Shown here: piece by piece, positions 54,001-62,033 of the stretch
Position numbering within the stretch: the stretch's first letter is position 1
Layout of the letters: every line of letters starts with the position of its first letter
From: Archivesica marissinica
Taxonomy: Eukaryota; Mollusca; Bivalvia; Venerida; Vesicomyidae
Assembly: GCA_014843695.1 (NCBI GenBank)
Contig: CM026404.1
Coordinates: forward strand, 58,019,931-58,083,930
Direction of reading: 5' to 3'
DNA length: 64,000 nt
Notes under the pieces: model-generated
The model's input: the letters and a program-made list of their open reading frames with translations, nothing else
Told to the model about the DNA's origin: nothing
Database searches by the model: none
Program-made: the position numbers and the translations under genes

Positions 54001-56041
54001 ATACAGTCAAAACTGGTTAGTGGTCACCTCTATTATACAGTCAAACCTGTGTTAGTGGTCACCTCTAGTATACAGTCAAACCTGTGTTAGTGGTCACCTC
54101 TATGTATACAGTCAAACCTGTGTTAGTGGTCACCTCTATATACAGTCAAACCGTTGTGGTGTGGGTCACCTCGTGTTTTTGTTTTTGTGTGTTGTTTTTG
54201 TATACAGTCAAACCTGTGTTAGTGGTCACCTCTATTATACAGTCAAACCTGTGTTAGTGGTCACCTCTATTATACAGTCAAACCTGTGTTAGTGGTCACC
54301 TCTATTATACAGTCAAACCTGTGTTAGTGGTCACCTCTATTATACAGTCAAACCTGTGTTAGTGGTCACCTCTATTATACAGTCAAACCTGTGTTAGTGG
54401 TCACCTCTATTATACAGTCAAACCTGTGTTAGTGGTCACCTTATTATACAGTCAAACCTGTGTTAGTGGTCATCTCTATTATACAGTCAAACCTGTGTTA
54501 GTGGTCACCTCTATTATACAGTCAAACCTGTGTTAGTGGTCACCTCTATTATACAGTCAAACCTGTGTTAGTGGTCACCTCTATTATACAGTCAAACCTG
54601 TGTTAGTGGTCACCTCTATTATACAGTCAAACCTGTGTTAGTGGTCACCTCTATTATACAGTCAAATGTGTTAGTGGTCACCTCTATTATACAGTCAAAC
54701 CTGTGTTAGTGGTCACCTCTATTATACAGTCAAACCTGTGTTAGTGGTCACCTCTATTATACAGTCAAACCTGTGTTAGTGGTCACCTCTATTATACAGT
54801 CAAACCTGTGTTAGTGGTCACCTCTATTATACAGTCAAACCTGTGTTAGTGGTCACCTCTATTATACAGTCAAACCTGTGTTAGTGGTCACCTCTATTAT
54901 ACAGTCAAACCTGTGTTAGTGGTCACCTCTATTATACAGTCAAACCTGTGTTAGTGGTCACCTCTATTATACAGTCAAACCTGTGTTAGTGGTCACCTCT
55001 ATTAAGCAGCCAACCTGTATTAAACAGTCAGTTTCCAGATTCCCAATAAGTTGTTTATTATACATTTGACCTCTATTAAGCAGCCACCTGTGCTAAGCAG
55101 CCACTTTCTGAAATTCCCTTGGCTGGCTGCTTAAGACAGGTTTGACTGTATTTATTCCAATAAATTTACATGTATAACACAAATTACATAAATTGTGAAT
55201 GGTTTGGATTGGAAAACAAGTTTTCAGAAAACTTATATTAATTCCTCTCCAATGGAAATGTACATAATAACTATTTGCAACGTTTTCGGTAGGTATAAAG
55301 AATAATACTAACATCGAGTGTAACTTGAGACGGATATTCTATATACATTTATCCAAGAAGTACTGTTCTAAGAAGGGACAGTTGGACATGAACTATTTAA
55401 TAATCATTCAAACATCGAAACCACACACCGATCTACAGATCAGCCAGCGCGTCCCTGGTGGCCTTACGATGCCTCGAAATGCTTTGTGGATGATATGTAG
55501 CTATGGACACTCAGAAACATACATGTATTTTGTTCTAGTGATAGGTGTTCATCCCCATATAGTAACTTATTGATAGTAGGAGCACATGGTAGATTTGAAA
55601 GATATTGTTGTCTGTGTGTACTAAACACGTACGTTGCTTAAATCTGCTTATAGTTATTTTGGTATAATAATTCTTGAAATCACGTGCCATGAGGAATCCA
55701 ATCATATATAATATAGCCTATATTATATGGCGTCTCCCCAGGAAAATGGCGGGTGCTCTTCCATACAGTAGTTCAAGTACGCATGTGCGTCAGCGTAGAA
55801 CCATTTGTCGGTGCTTTACACCGTGCACGTAAAAGAACCAAATGAGACTCTGGAATGGGTCTCTGTCTGTATCATATCCTTCAAAATCTAAAATGACTAA
55901 TCTCTTCAGGAGGTAATCGCTGATATGGGTAACCGGTAGCGACGATAAATAAACGTAAAACACAAAGGATAAGTTAACACGTGTAATCATCATGGATTAA
56001 TCATACAGATCATGCTTACGCTTGTTTGTGTTTGCCGACAT
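43485..56041 (-). CDS. gene B: EF-hand calcium-binding protein, about 158 aa, four exons
   Basis: Minus-strand exons 56041-56020, 50992-50846, 47516-47262 and (tentative) 43537-43485 join with phase-1 introns throughout. The protein starts MSANTNKQIKEIYDLFDKNK. EF-hand 1 is DKNKDGVVTRKE, canonical. EF-hand 2 has lost its ligands (VKKGETIDLQQF). EF-hand 3 is DKDKSGKIDKKE, canonical. EF-hand 4 is DKDNDEQINSD plus E, with Glu instead of Gly at position 6. Short length and loop pattern fit the calmodulin/troponin C superfamily; the role is presumably calcium sensing in the cytosol. It resembles gene A most in the block MTDAEVDDMFNAVDKDND versus LTDAEVDDVFNKLDTDNS. The two genes converge. Confidence 0.82.
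43620..44231. other. old dispersed repeat, no gene
   Basis: Alternating 'ggcggccatcttggattta', 'ggtggccattttggattac' and 'taacaactttcggggaaatt' modules recur within the segment, as in decayed non-coding repeats. In the gene B upstream direction this is intron 3. Confidence 0.5.
44242..44494 (+). mobile_element. SINE-A full-length copy with 10-bp TSD
   Basis: Complete head 'gtcgtgatagcgcagcggat', body and tail; (CT)n tract of about 27 bases. Direct repeat 'ctgttcacag' at 44232-44241 and 44495-44504. Confidence 0.95.
44505..44984. other. no gene seen
   Basis: Unique-looking sequence in gene B intron 3. Confidence 0.5.
44985..45160 (-). mobile_element. SINE-A copy, old and head-truncated
   Basis: 'gtttatacaaattgatttta', 'cgtgaccacattcctgatgg' and 'atcgccatgaggcagagaga' follow SINE-A order with many changes. 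Confidence 0.8.
45216..45761. mobile_element. MITE-3 (TTAA type), diverged copy
   Basis: Ends 'ttaaagcgacattacatagc' and 'gatgtagtgttgctttaa' are inverted and bounded by TTAA. Interior shared with 29345-29750 ('gtcatcggagtcaatactaa'). Confidence 0.82.
46030..46216 (+). mobile_element. SINE-B copy, strongly diverged
   Basis: 'atagcccagtggttaacaca', 'ggatcgcagcttcgaacccc', 'ggacggtgatttacaccgtt' and 'tctgtatcattgcactatcg' keep SINE-B order; the tail is lost. Confidence 0.8.
46345..46930. repeat. (CAG/CAA/GCA)n trinucleotide-rich tract
   Basis: About 585 bases of imperfect triplets on the plus strand (cag, caa, aac, cac, gac), including three copies of a 45-bp block with 'aaccgcaaagacagcaacaa' + 'ttgcagcagcag'. 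The minus-strand open frame 46303-47007 (Val/Ala runs) and others are consequences of the period of three. It lies in gene B intron 3. Confidence 0.93.
47262..47516 (-). CDS. gene B exon 3 (EF-hands 3 and 4)
   Basis: Acceptor gttgccattcacttcag|gc and donor ccgatg|gtaaaa, both phase 1. Encodes ETIDLQQFSKCVERYWKTGK, FDKDKSGKIDKKELKQVLMS and VDDMFNAVDKDNDEQINSD. This one exon corresponds to exons 3 and 4 of gene A, which are separated there by a phase-2 intron. Confidence 0.93.
47517..48017. other. gene B intron 2, no further gene
   Basis: Unique-looking AT-rich sequence; no element recognised. Confidence 0.5.
48018..48062. repeat. (GTGC)n microsatellite
   Basis: Eleven or so GTGC units followed by 'ggcgtgcgtc'; alternating purine-pyrimidine. 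Confidence 0.95.
48140..48430. other. possible inverted-repeat element, poorly defined
   Basis: 'agtatgcgaatgcgac' near the left and 'gtatgcattcgcatcacgca' near the right are partly complementary. No matching second copy exists in the window, so it is left unclassified. Confidence 0.25.
48538..48770 (+). mobile_element. SINE-A full-length copy
   Basis: 'gaagtcgtgatagcgcagtg' through 'cttgtttcgcaatcgagcta' + 'aaataaatttgtataaacta'. The flanks 'aatagttatta' occur on both sides, but with a spacer on the left. Confidence 0.93.
48945..49120 (-). mobile_element. SINE-A copy, head truncated
   Basis: Runs from 'tgtatacaaattaactttag' to 'cggctccagcggggctcgaa' on the minus strand, lacking the 'tgatggaatcc' block and the box-A part. 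Confidence 0.88.
49121..49290 (+). mobile_element. SINE-A fragment, head to head with the previous copy
   Basis: 'gtgatcttatgcaagacatt', 'ttccacattgcatcatctct' and 'ggaatgaggtatcgagaatg' read forward, starting exactly where the inverted copy ends, so the two form a small palindrome-like pair. Confidence 0.75.
49425..49690 (+). mobile_element. SINE-B copy, 5' end and one internal block lost
   Basis: Starts 'ctgtagtccagtggttacat', lacks the 'gggacgttaaaccgaggt' piece, ends 'gataaataaacgtaaaaaca'. Confidence 0.92.
49755..50046 (+). mobile_element. SINE-B copy
   Basis: 'cagatggatatgtagtccag' to 'gataaataaacgtaaaacac'. Shares private changes with the copy at 58585 ('ctttcaaatgatactttaaa', 'gagaaaattctggaatatgt'), so both belong to one subfamily. 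Confidence 0.93.
50384..50695 (-). mobile_element. SINE-E copy with a duplicated inner segment
   Basis: Minus-strand copy from 'gtttaaactttatttatttt' to 'aacagaggcattcagaacca' (about 50632). Immediately after it comes a second pass of 'aacctgtctgatctggcgac' and 'caccgtaccatctc' (50640-50680), a partial tandem duplication. Confidence 0.88.
50846..50992 (-). CDS. gene B exon 2 (EF-hand 1)
   Basis: Strong acceptor aatgtttttttccacag|aa; donor aaaaaag|gtgatg, phase 1. Encodes IKEIYDLFDKNKDGVVTRKE and NPTKSEVDALMKEMGVKK. If the donor is not used, the frame reads on only through GDDDL to a stop, giving a possible truncated form with one EF-hand. Confidence 0.9.
51093..55152 (+). mobile_element. MITE-1 with a 3.9-kb 35-bp array from its left terminus
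   Basis: About 111 units of the same 35-bp repeat as at 3844-4722, far more uniform. It ends at about 55003 in the single-copy right half ('attaagcagccaacctgtat' ... 'gcttaagacaggtttgactg' + 'tat'). Indels and odd bases cluster at 53100-54200, including a T/G-only interruption at 54168-54200. It fills gene B intron 1. Confidence 0.95.
55153..55805. other. gene B intron 1, no further gene
   Basis: Unique-looking; ORFs here are short and motif-free. Confidence 0.5.
55806..55966 (+). mobile_element. SINE-B copy, 5'-truncated
   Basis: Begins 'tgtcggtgctttacaccgtg' and ends 'gataaataaacgtaaaacac'. Confidence 0.9.
56020..56041 (-). CDS. gene B exon 1 (start)
   Basis: Minus strand: acceptor-like cttctttggcag, then 18 bases of 5' UTR, ATG and seven codons (MSANTNK) plus one base, then donor aagc|gtaagc. 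The C joins the AA of exon 2 to make CAA (Gln), keeping the frame. Very short, so found only by matching phase. An upstream 5'-UTR exon is implied by the acceptor but not seen. Confidence 0.65.
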
Positions 56042-56449
56042 CTTCTTCTTCTGCTGTGCCTGCCAAAGAAGACACAATAGATATATATATATATTGTCAG
56101 CCTGTGCCAACACATTAGTCTGAGGAGAAATGTCACATTGAAGGAATTCTTAATTGCTTTAAAAACAAAACAGATAACTGTTTCAAACTGTATGCTTTAT
56201 ATGTAGACATAAGTTAGATGAGTTTGCGATTCGTTCGATGCTCCAAAACCATGTTCTGATATAGTTCCTTCCAATATCTTCGTAAATCTGAATTCTAATG
56301 AAAAAAATGGAATTCGTCTTCTAAATTAAATGTATTGCAAATTATGCACTTCCTTTCAATCGTTTGAATTATCTGTTCGGTTGATGTGATCGCCTTGTTT
56401 CAATTGATAATATAAATGATGATAGTATTAATCTAGTAAACGATGCTAT

Positions 56450-56718
56450 TGGTGTGTGTTTTACGTTTATTTAACGTCGCTACCGATTGCCCATATGAGC
56501 GACGCCTCCTGAAGAGATTATTCAATTTAGATCTTGGCGGATAGTGCAATGATACAGACAGAGACCCATTCCAGAGTATGTTCTGGTTCGTTTACATGAA
56601 CGGTGTAAAGCACCGACACGAGACCTCAGTTTAATGTCCCATCTGAAAGACTGTTAATTTTCTTAGGGTCAGACGGGGGATCGAACCTGCGATCCCTGGA
56701 TTACCAGTCCAGCGTGTT
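56450..56718 (-). mobile_element. SINE-B copy with 12-bp TSD
   Basis: Tail to 'gattaccagtccagcgtgtt'. Direct repeat 'aaacgatgctat' at 56438-56449 and 56719-56730. The box-A tip of the head is missing, although the TSD is intact, so this 5' truncation happened at insertion. Confidence 0.93.
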
Positions 56719-56730
56719 AAACGATGCTAT

Positions 56731-57329
56731 AGTTGTTTGCTGTGTGGGTTTAAAGTCATATCGACAGAGTACGTCTATCCTGATATTATTGTCGGATGAA
56801 GACCCTATGTTCGCATCCGAACAGTATGTCAGACAAGGGTAGGTGACCCATGTAGAATCACTGATCTTCCACAGACCATTAGCATAGTTTCTTTATGAAA
56901 TACTTCGACAGCCCCCCCCCCCCCACCCACCCAGTGTAAGTCGAATATTCATCGATGAGAGACACGTGGGTTAAAGCCAAAGACCGTAACCACTTGTCTC
57001 GTGTACTTCAAATTTAGTATTGCACCAACTATAGATAGCATGCACGAGCCGCGTCTAGTTATATTTAACAAGCACGAACAAAATTATCCAATATTTTAAA
57101 ATATTTTTCTGGGACGAAGTTCTTGCTTGATATATGCAAATATAACGGTTGATCAATGACACGTCACGTGTGCGCCGGATATCATATTACTACCCAGAAT
57201 GGTGAAATTGTACTATTTACACTCATTAGTGCATTGTATATCGTTGTAAAAGTAATTTACAGCGTCACATTGATTTCTTCACCAGTGTAAATTGTTCTGT
57301 GGAAACACACAGTAGCGGCTACAAAGATG
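56731..57329. other. no gene seen; C-run
   Basis: Unique-looking sequence with a 13-C run near 56912. It lies upstream of gene B's first known exon and could contain its promoter; no clear element is visible. Confidence 0.45.
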
Positions 57330-57835
57330 TCAACATTCCATTGCGTAGCCATTGTTGTTACATCCGGGGACGCTCGGACTAGTCAGCATTCCATTGCGTA
57401 GCCATTGTTGTTACATCCGGGGACGCTCGGACTAGTCAACATTCCATTGCGTAGCCATTGTTGTTACATCCGGGGACGCTCGGACTAGTCAGCATTCCAT
57501 TGCGTAGCCATTGTTGTTACACCCGGGAACGCTCGGACAAGTCAGCATTCCATTGCGTAGCCATTGTTGTTACATCCGGGGACGCTCGGACTAGTCAGCA
57601 TTCCATTGCGTAGCCATTGTTGTTACATCCGGGGACGCTCGGACTAGTCAGCATTCCATTGCGTAGCCATTGTTGTTACATCCAGGGACGCTCGGACTAG
57701 TCAACATTCCATTGCGTAGCCATTGTTGTTACATCCGGGGACGCTCGGACTAGTCAGCATTCCATTGCGTAGCCATACTAGTCAACATTCCATTGCGTAG
57801 CCATTGTTGTTACATTCGGGGACGCTCGGAATAAA
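57330..57835. repeat. 53-bp minisatellite, about 9 units
   Basis: 'cattccattgcgtagccatt', 'gttgttacatccggggacgc', 'tcggactagtcag'. Very uniform; one unit (57775) is cut short. Upstream of gene B. Confidence 0.95.
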
Positions 57836-58049
57836 CAGTGCTACTGTAAACCCTACTGATTTGAATACTGTGTGCTATTGTTAGAACGAAAATCGTATAT
57901 CAGAGAAACTATTACAGTGGAGCTATGTCATTAAAAAGAATGAATAGTCCTTATAGCAGTTATTTATGGCGATCGCAACTTGAACAGGAATATGACATAT
58001 CAAGTTATTCGCAAAGATATAATGGGACCAACTGGATAGTTTGACTTTA

Positions 58050-58282
58050 GTTTATACACATTTATTTTAGCTCGATTGTGAAACAAGTTCTGTCAACTTA
58101 TATTAATCACTCTCGAGACCTCATTCCTGATGGAATCCATCGCCACGAGGGAGAGAGAAGAGGCAACGTGGAATTTAAATGCCTTGCCTAAGGACACAAT
58201 CGTAACGGCTCCAGCGGGGCTCGAACTCCGGACCTTTCGCACCTGGAGCGAACGCACTACGACTGCGCTATCACGACTTCTA
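58050..58282 (-). mobile_element. SINE-A full-length copy
   Basis: 'agtttatacacatttatttt' to 'tgcgctatcacgacttc' with few changes from the consensus. Confidence 0.94.
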
Positions 58283-58469
58283 ACTGTATATGTTGACTGA
58301 GAGTAGATTATGCATATTAATTACGTTCTATCTCTTTCTCCCTGGTCTCGTTCAAAATTGTGTGTGTGTTTTATGTTAGCGGAAAGCTATACCAAGTTGT
58401 TGCATATTTGCATATTCATTGTATATAACTAAAATCTGTAACAGTTCCATGATTGATAGCGTGCATACT

Positions 58470-58565
58470 ATTTCTATGCGACGTCCTGAAGAGATTAATC
58501 ATTTTAGATTTTTGGAAGATATTGCAATGTTAACACAGGTGGTTAACACGTTGGAATGGTAATCT
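58470..58565. repeat. scrambled SINE-B pieces
   Basis: Minus-strand piece 'cctgaagagattaatcattt' with 'ttttggaagatattgcaatg' is joined to a plus-strand head piece 'ggtggttaacacgttggaat'; a rearranged remnant. Confidence 0.65.
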
Positions 58566-58584
58566 ATATAATGAATATTATATA

Positions 58585-58842
58585 ACAGACGGATCTGTAG
58601 TCCAGTGATAAAACGCTGGACTGGTAATACTGAGATCGCAGGTTCGATCCCCCGTCTGACCCTAATACAATTAACAGTCTTTCAAATGATACTTTAAACC
58701 GAGGTCTCGTGTCGGTGATTTACATCGTGCACGTAAAAGAACCAGAGAAAATTCTGGAATATGTCTCTGTCTGTATCATTGCACTATCTTCCAAAACATA
58801 TGGGCAACCGGTAGCGACGATAAATAAACGTAAACCACACAC
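58585..58842 (+). mobile_element. SINE-B copy with internal deletion
   Basis: 'cagacggatctgtagtccag' to 'gataaataaacgtaaaccac'. The block between 'ctatcttccaaaa' and 'catatgggcaaccgg' is deleted. Confidence 0.92.
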
Positions 58843-59104
58843 ACAATTTACTACACACTCGTGTATTATGGTTCGACTCTCGCGCAACCAATCGTATAAT
58901 TTATACATGTTTGCTATGCATGTTACAGTGGCTTTGAATTATTTATCTCCTTTTGTCACGCCAATCGTCCTTAGGGGAATGTATCAATACATAAGTATTG
59001 GTAAATATTTCTAGAGCAAATGAAATTATCGATGTGCTTGTAGATCGAAGACAAACAACTGAGGGTACATGCTGCTAGTAAAATAAAATTATCTTAATCT
59101 TTGA

Positions 59105-60005
59105 TGATGTGTGTGAAGTTAGCAGTGAGCAGTGAACTGCCAGTGTACTGCTATACTGCTGACAGTGAACAGTGTACTGCTGTACTGCTGGCAGTGAACA
59201 GTGTACTGCTGGCAGTGAACAGTGTACTGCAGTACTGCTGGCAGTGACCAGTGTACTGCTGGCAGTGAACAGTGTACTACTGTACTGCTGGCAGTGACCA
59301 GTGTACTGCTGTACTGCTGGCAGTGAACAGTGTACTGCTGTACTGCTGGCAGTGAACAGTGTACTGCTGTACTGCTGGCAGTGAACAGTGTACTGCTGTA
59401 CTGCTGGCAGTGACCAGTGTACTGCTGTACTGCTGGCAGTGACCAGTGTACTGATGTACGGCTGGCAGTGAACAGTGTACTGCTGTACTGCTGGCAGTGA
59501 CCAGTGTACTGCTGTACTGCTGGCAGTGAACAGTGTACTGCTGTACTGCTGGCAGTGAACAGTGTACTGCTGTACTGCTGGCAGTGACCAGTGTACTGCT
59601 GTATTGCTGGCAGTGAACAGTGTACTGCTGGCAGTGAACAGTGTACTGCTGTACTGCTGGCAGTGACCAGTGTACTGCTGTACTGCTGGCAGTGAACAGT
59701 GTACTGCTGTACGGCTGGCAGTGAACAGTGTACTGCTGTACTGCTGGCAGTGAACAGTGTACTGCTGGCAGTGAACAGTGTACTGCTGTACTGCTGGCAG
59801 TGAACAGTGTACTGCTGTACTGCTGGCAGTGACCAGTGTACTGCTGTACTGCTGGCAGTGAACAGTGTACTGCTGTACTGCTGGCAGTGAACAGTGTACT
59901 GCTGTACTGCTGGCAGTGAACAGTGTACTGCTGTACTGCTGGCAGTGAACAGTGTACTGCTGTACTGCTGGCAGTGGTGTTGGTGGTGTTGTGATGAACA
60001 GTGTA
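59105..60005. repeat. 29-bp minisatellite with 20-bp short units
   Basis: Long unit 'ctgctggcagtgaacagtgt' + 'actgctgta'; short units lack the second 'ctgta'. Since 29 is not a multiple of three, the minus-strand frame 59277-60182 rotates through all three readings without a stop. It is not considered a gene. Confidence 0.93.
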
Positions 60006-60310
60006 TTGCTGTACTGCTAGCAATGAGCAGTGAGTAGTATAATCCAGCAGTGAGTTGTGTATTCTAGTAGTGAATGGCGTGCAAATGCAAAGTCTGCACA
60101 AAAAATAAAAACATATTTTGTTTAATTTATTTTTAATAAAATAAAATTTGGATTTTTTTTTTCGAAAACTATCTAAGGTCACAGTAATCTTTGTATTATT
60201 CTGGTGCTGTGCACATAGTTCCTGAATAAATTAAAGTATTTTGCATGCGTGTCTTTTCAATAGTTGCCATTCATCCTAGGCTGGGTTCGAACCCGCAACC
60301 TTTATACTAA

Positions 60311-60605
60311 GTGTGTGTTTTACGTTTATTTATCGTCACTACCGGATGTCCATATGAGCGACGCCTCCTGAAGAGATTAGTCATCTTAGATGTTTGGAGG
60401 ATAGTGCAATGATACAGACAGAGACCCATTCCAGAGTCTCCTCTAGTTCTTTTACGTACACGGTGTAAAGCACCGACACGAGACCTCGGTTTAACGTCCC
60501 ATCTGAAAGACTGTTGAATTTATTAGGGTCAGACGAGGGTATCGAACCTGCGATCCCTGGATTACCAGTCCAGCGTGTTACCACTGGACTACAGGTCCGT
60601 ATGTA
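60311..60605 (-). mobile_element. SINE-B copy
   Basis: 'gtgtgttttacgtttattta' to 'ccactggactacaggtccgt'. Confidence 0.93.
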
Positions 60606-60894
60606 AGGGTTAAGTCTGCGCCTTTGCACGAAATATTTATTACTGTTATATATAAATAGTAATGTATTATATAAATACATTAAACTGTTTCTATATATGG
60701 CCAAATGTTTACCATGTAATATATATATATTTGTTTTATGCATAATCGTCTGCTATTATTTTCGCGCCTAAAAATATCAATCTCGCTTCGCGCGGGAAAT
60801 GACTTAAGATGTTAGGCCTAATCTCAGTTTATCAAGGCCGTGGTTGCAGGTGTCCAGTTATGTAATACAAAGGCACCGAACTGGTTTGATGGTG

Positions 60895-61583
60895 TAATAT
60901 TAGATAACTAAACAGATGTTTAGGAATAACAGATGTTTTAGGAATTGTTATATCATATATACACTGATTCAATTATGTATATAAGAAATGGATTTTATTA
61001 ACATAGATCAGACACACTAGAGCCTAACTCCAGGAGCGAGAAAGGTCGTGATCTAAATCTAGTATATAGAACATATAAACTGTATTTATGATACTTAGAT
61101 ATTATTGACATTATAAGAAATATAACTTATAAAGATTTGTCGAATAATTAAATTGTTCAGCCACAGAAGAAACATAGAGTTTCGGCGAACCATATCGAAG
61201 GTGATTAAAAGTTAATCTAATCAGAAACAGTGATTAGATTATAGTGATATTGAGTAATGACGGATTAGAAAGATTGGATGTTAAATATATTGTGTAAGCG
61301 CATATTCGGCTCACACAAATGGATTGTTAAATAAGCTTTTAATGATACGATGTATATATATATATATAGATCACTGATTATATATATATGGATATTTCTG
61401 ATGCCAATATAAACAAGATATTATATAGAAGAAATGTAATACTGTGTTGAGTTATCATTAATACATATAATAACGAAGAAACCTCCTAGACAACTCCAGC
61501 GAGTCTACAATAGGATAGACCCTGGTAAGAGCCGTAGCAACCGAGACATATTATTACGAGAAGAAAAAGGAGAGTTTGCGACA
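60895..61583 (+). mobile_element. probable 5' LTR of a gypsy-type retrotransposon
   Basis: The right boundary is set by the primer-binding site: the LTR should end at 'gcgaca' (61578-61583), two bases before it. The left boundary at 'tgtaatattagataac' is a guess from the TG...CA rule. The second LTR, needed to check both, would lie beyond the N gap. Confidence 0.5.
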
Positions 61584-61585
61584 AT

Positions 61586-61603
61586 TGGGGGCTCGTCCGG
61601 GAT
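61586..61603 (+). other. primer-binding site, complementary to tRNA-Pro
   Basis: 'tgggggctcgtccgggat' is identical over 18 bases to the tRNA-Pro primer-binding site long known from murine leukaemia-type gammaretroviruses. It complements the 3' end of tRNA-Pro, which is conserved in animals. It primes minus-strand DNA synthesis in LTR elements. Confidence 0.9.
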
Positions 61604-61885
61604 TGGAAATAAAGAAGAGGTGACATATCGTGACATATTGTGAAGGACACTAGGATTTATATATGGAATATTGTGAAGGACACTAGGATTTATACATGAA
61701 TAATACAAGGGACTATTAATTAACGTGGGAAAACAGAAGTGCATGCGAGACAGTGTTAGAATTTGGAAATAAGTGAAAGACGTCAACGAATTATTAAATT
61801 AATGAAATGGATTAAATTATTGGAAATGTGCAAACTTTGAATATGTGATAAATTATATATTGGATTAACGGACGAGACAGACTTC

Positions 61886-61895
61886 GGTAAGTACC
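61886..61895 (+). promoter_or_regulatory. candidate leader splice donor
   Basis: 'acttcg|gtaagtacc' matches the donor consensus and lies between the primer-binding site and the gag start, where many retroelements have a leader donor. Whether it is used is unknown. Confidence 0.35.
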
Positions 61896-62033
61896 AGTTT
61901 TTCTTTTCATAGAGGCTTAATATTATCATTAAAATTATATTAGTGATTTACTTCCTTTTATTGAACTCAATTCTATAATACATTTGGAGATACATTCTGG
62001 GGATTAAAAATTTTGGGAAAATAAAAAAATAAA

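Noticed and set aside
59277..60182. 301-codon minus-strand ORF
   Set aside because: Product of the 29-bp repeat; composition is purely that of the repeat.
61886..61910. A 25-base mini-intron (gtaagtacc...ttttcatag) in the retrotransposon leader
   Set aside because: Too short for a spliceosomal intron; only the donor is kept as a possible leader signal.
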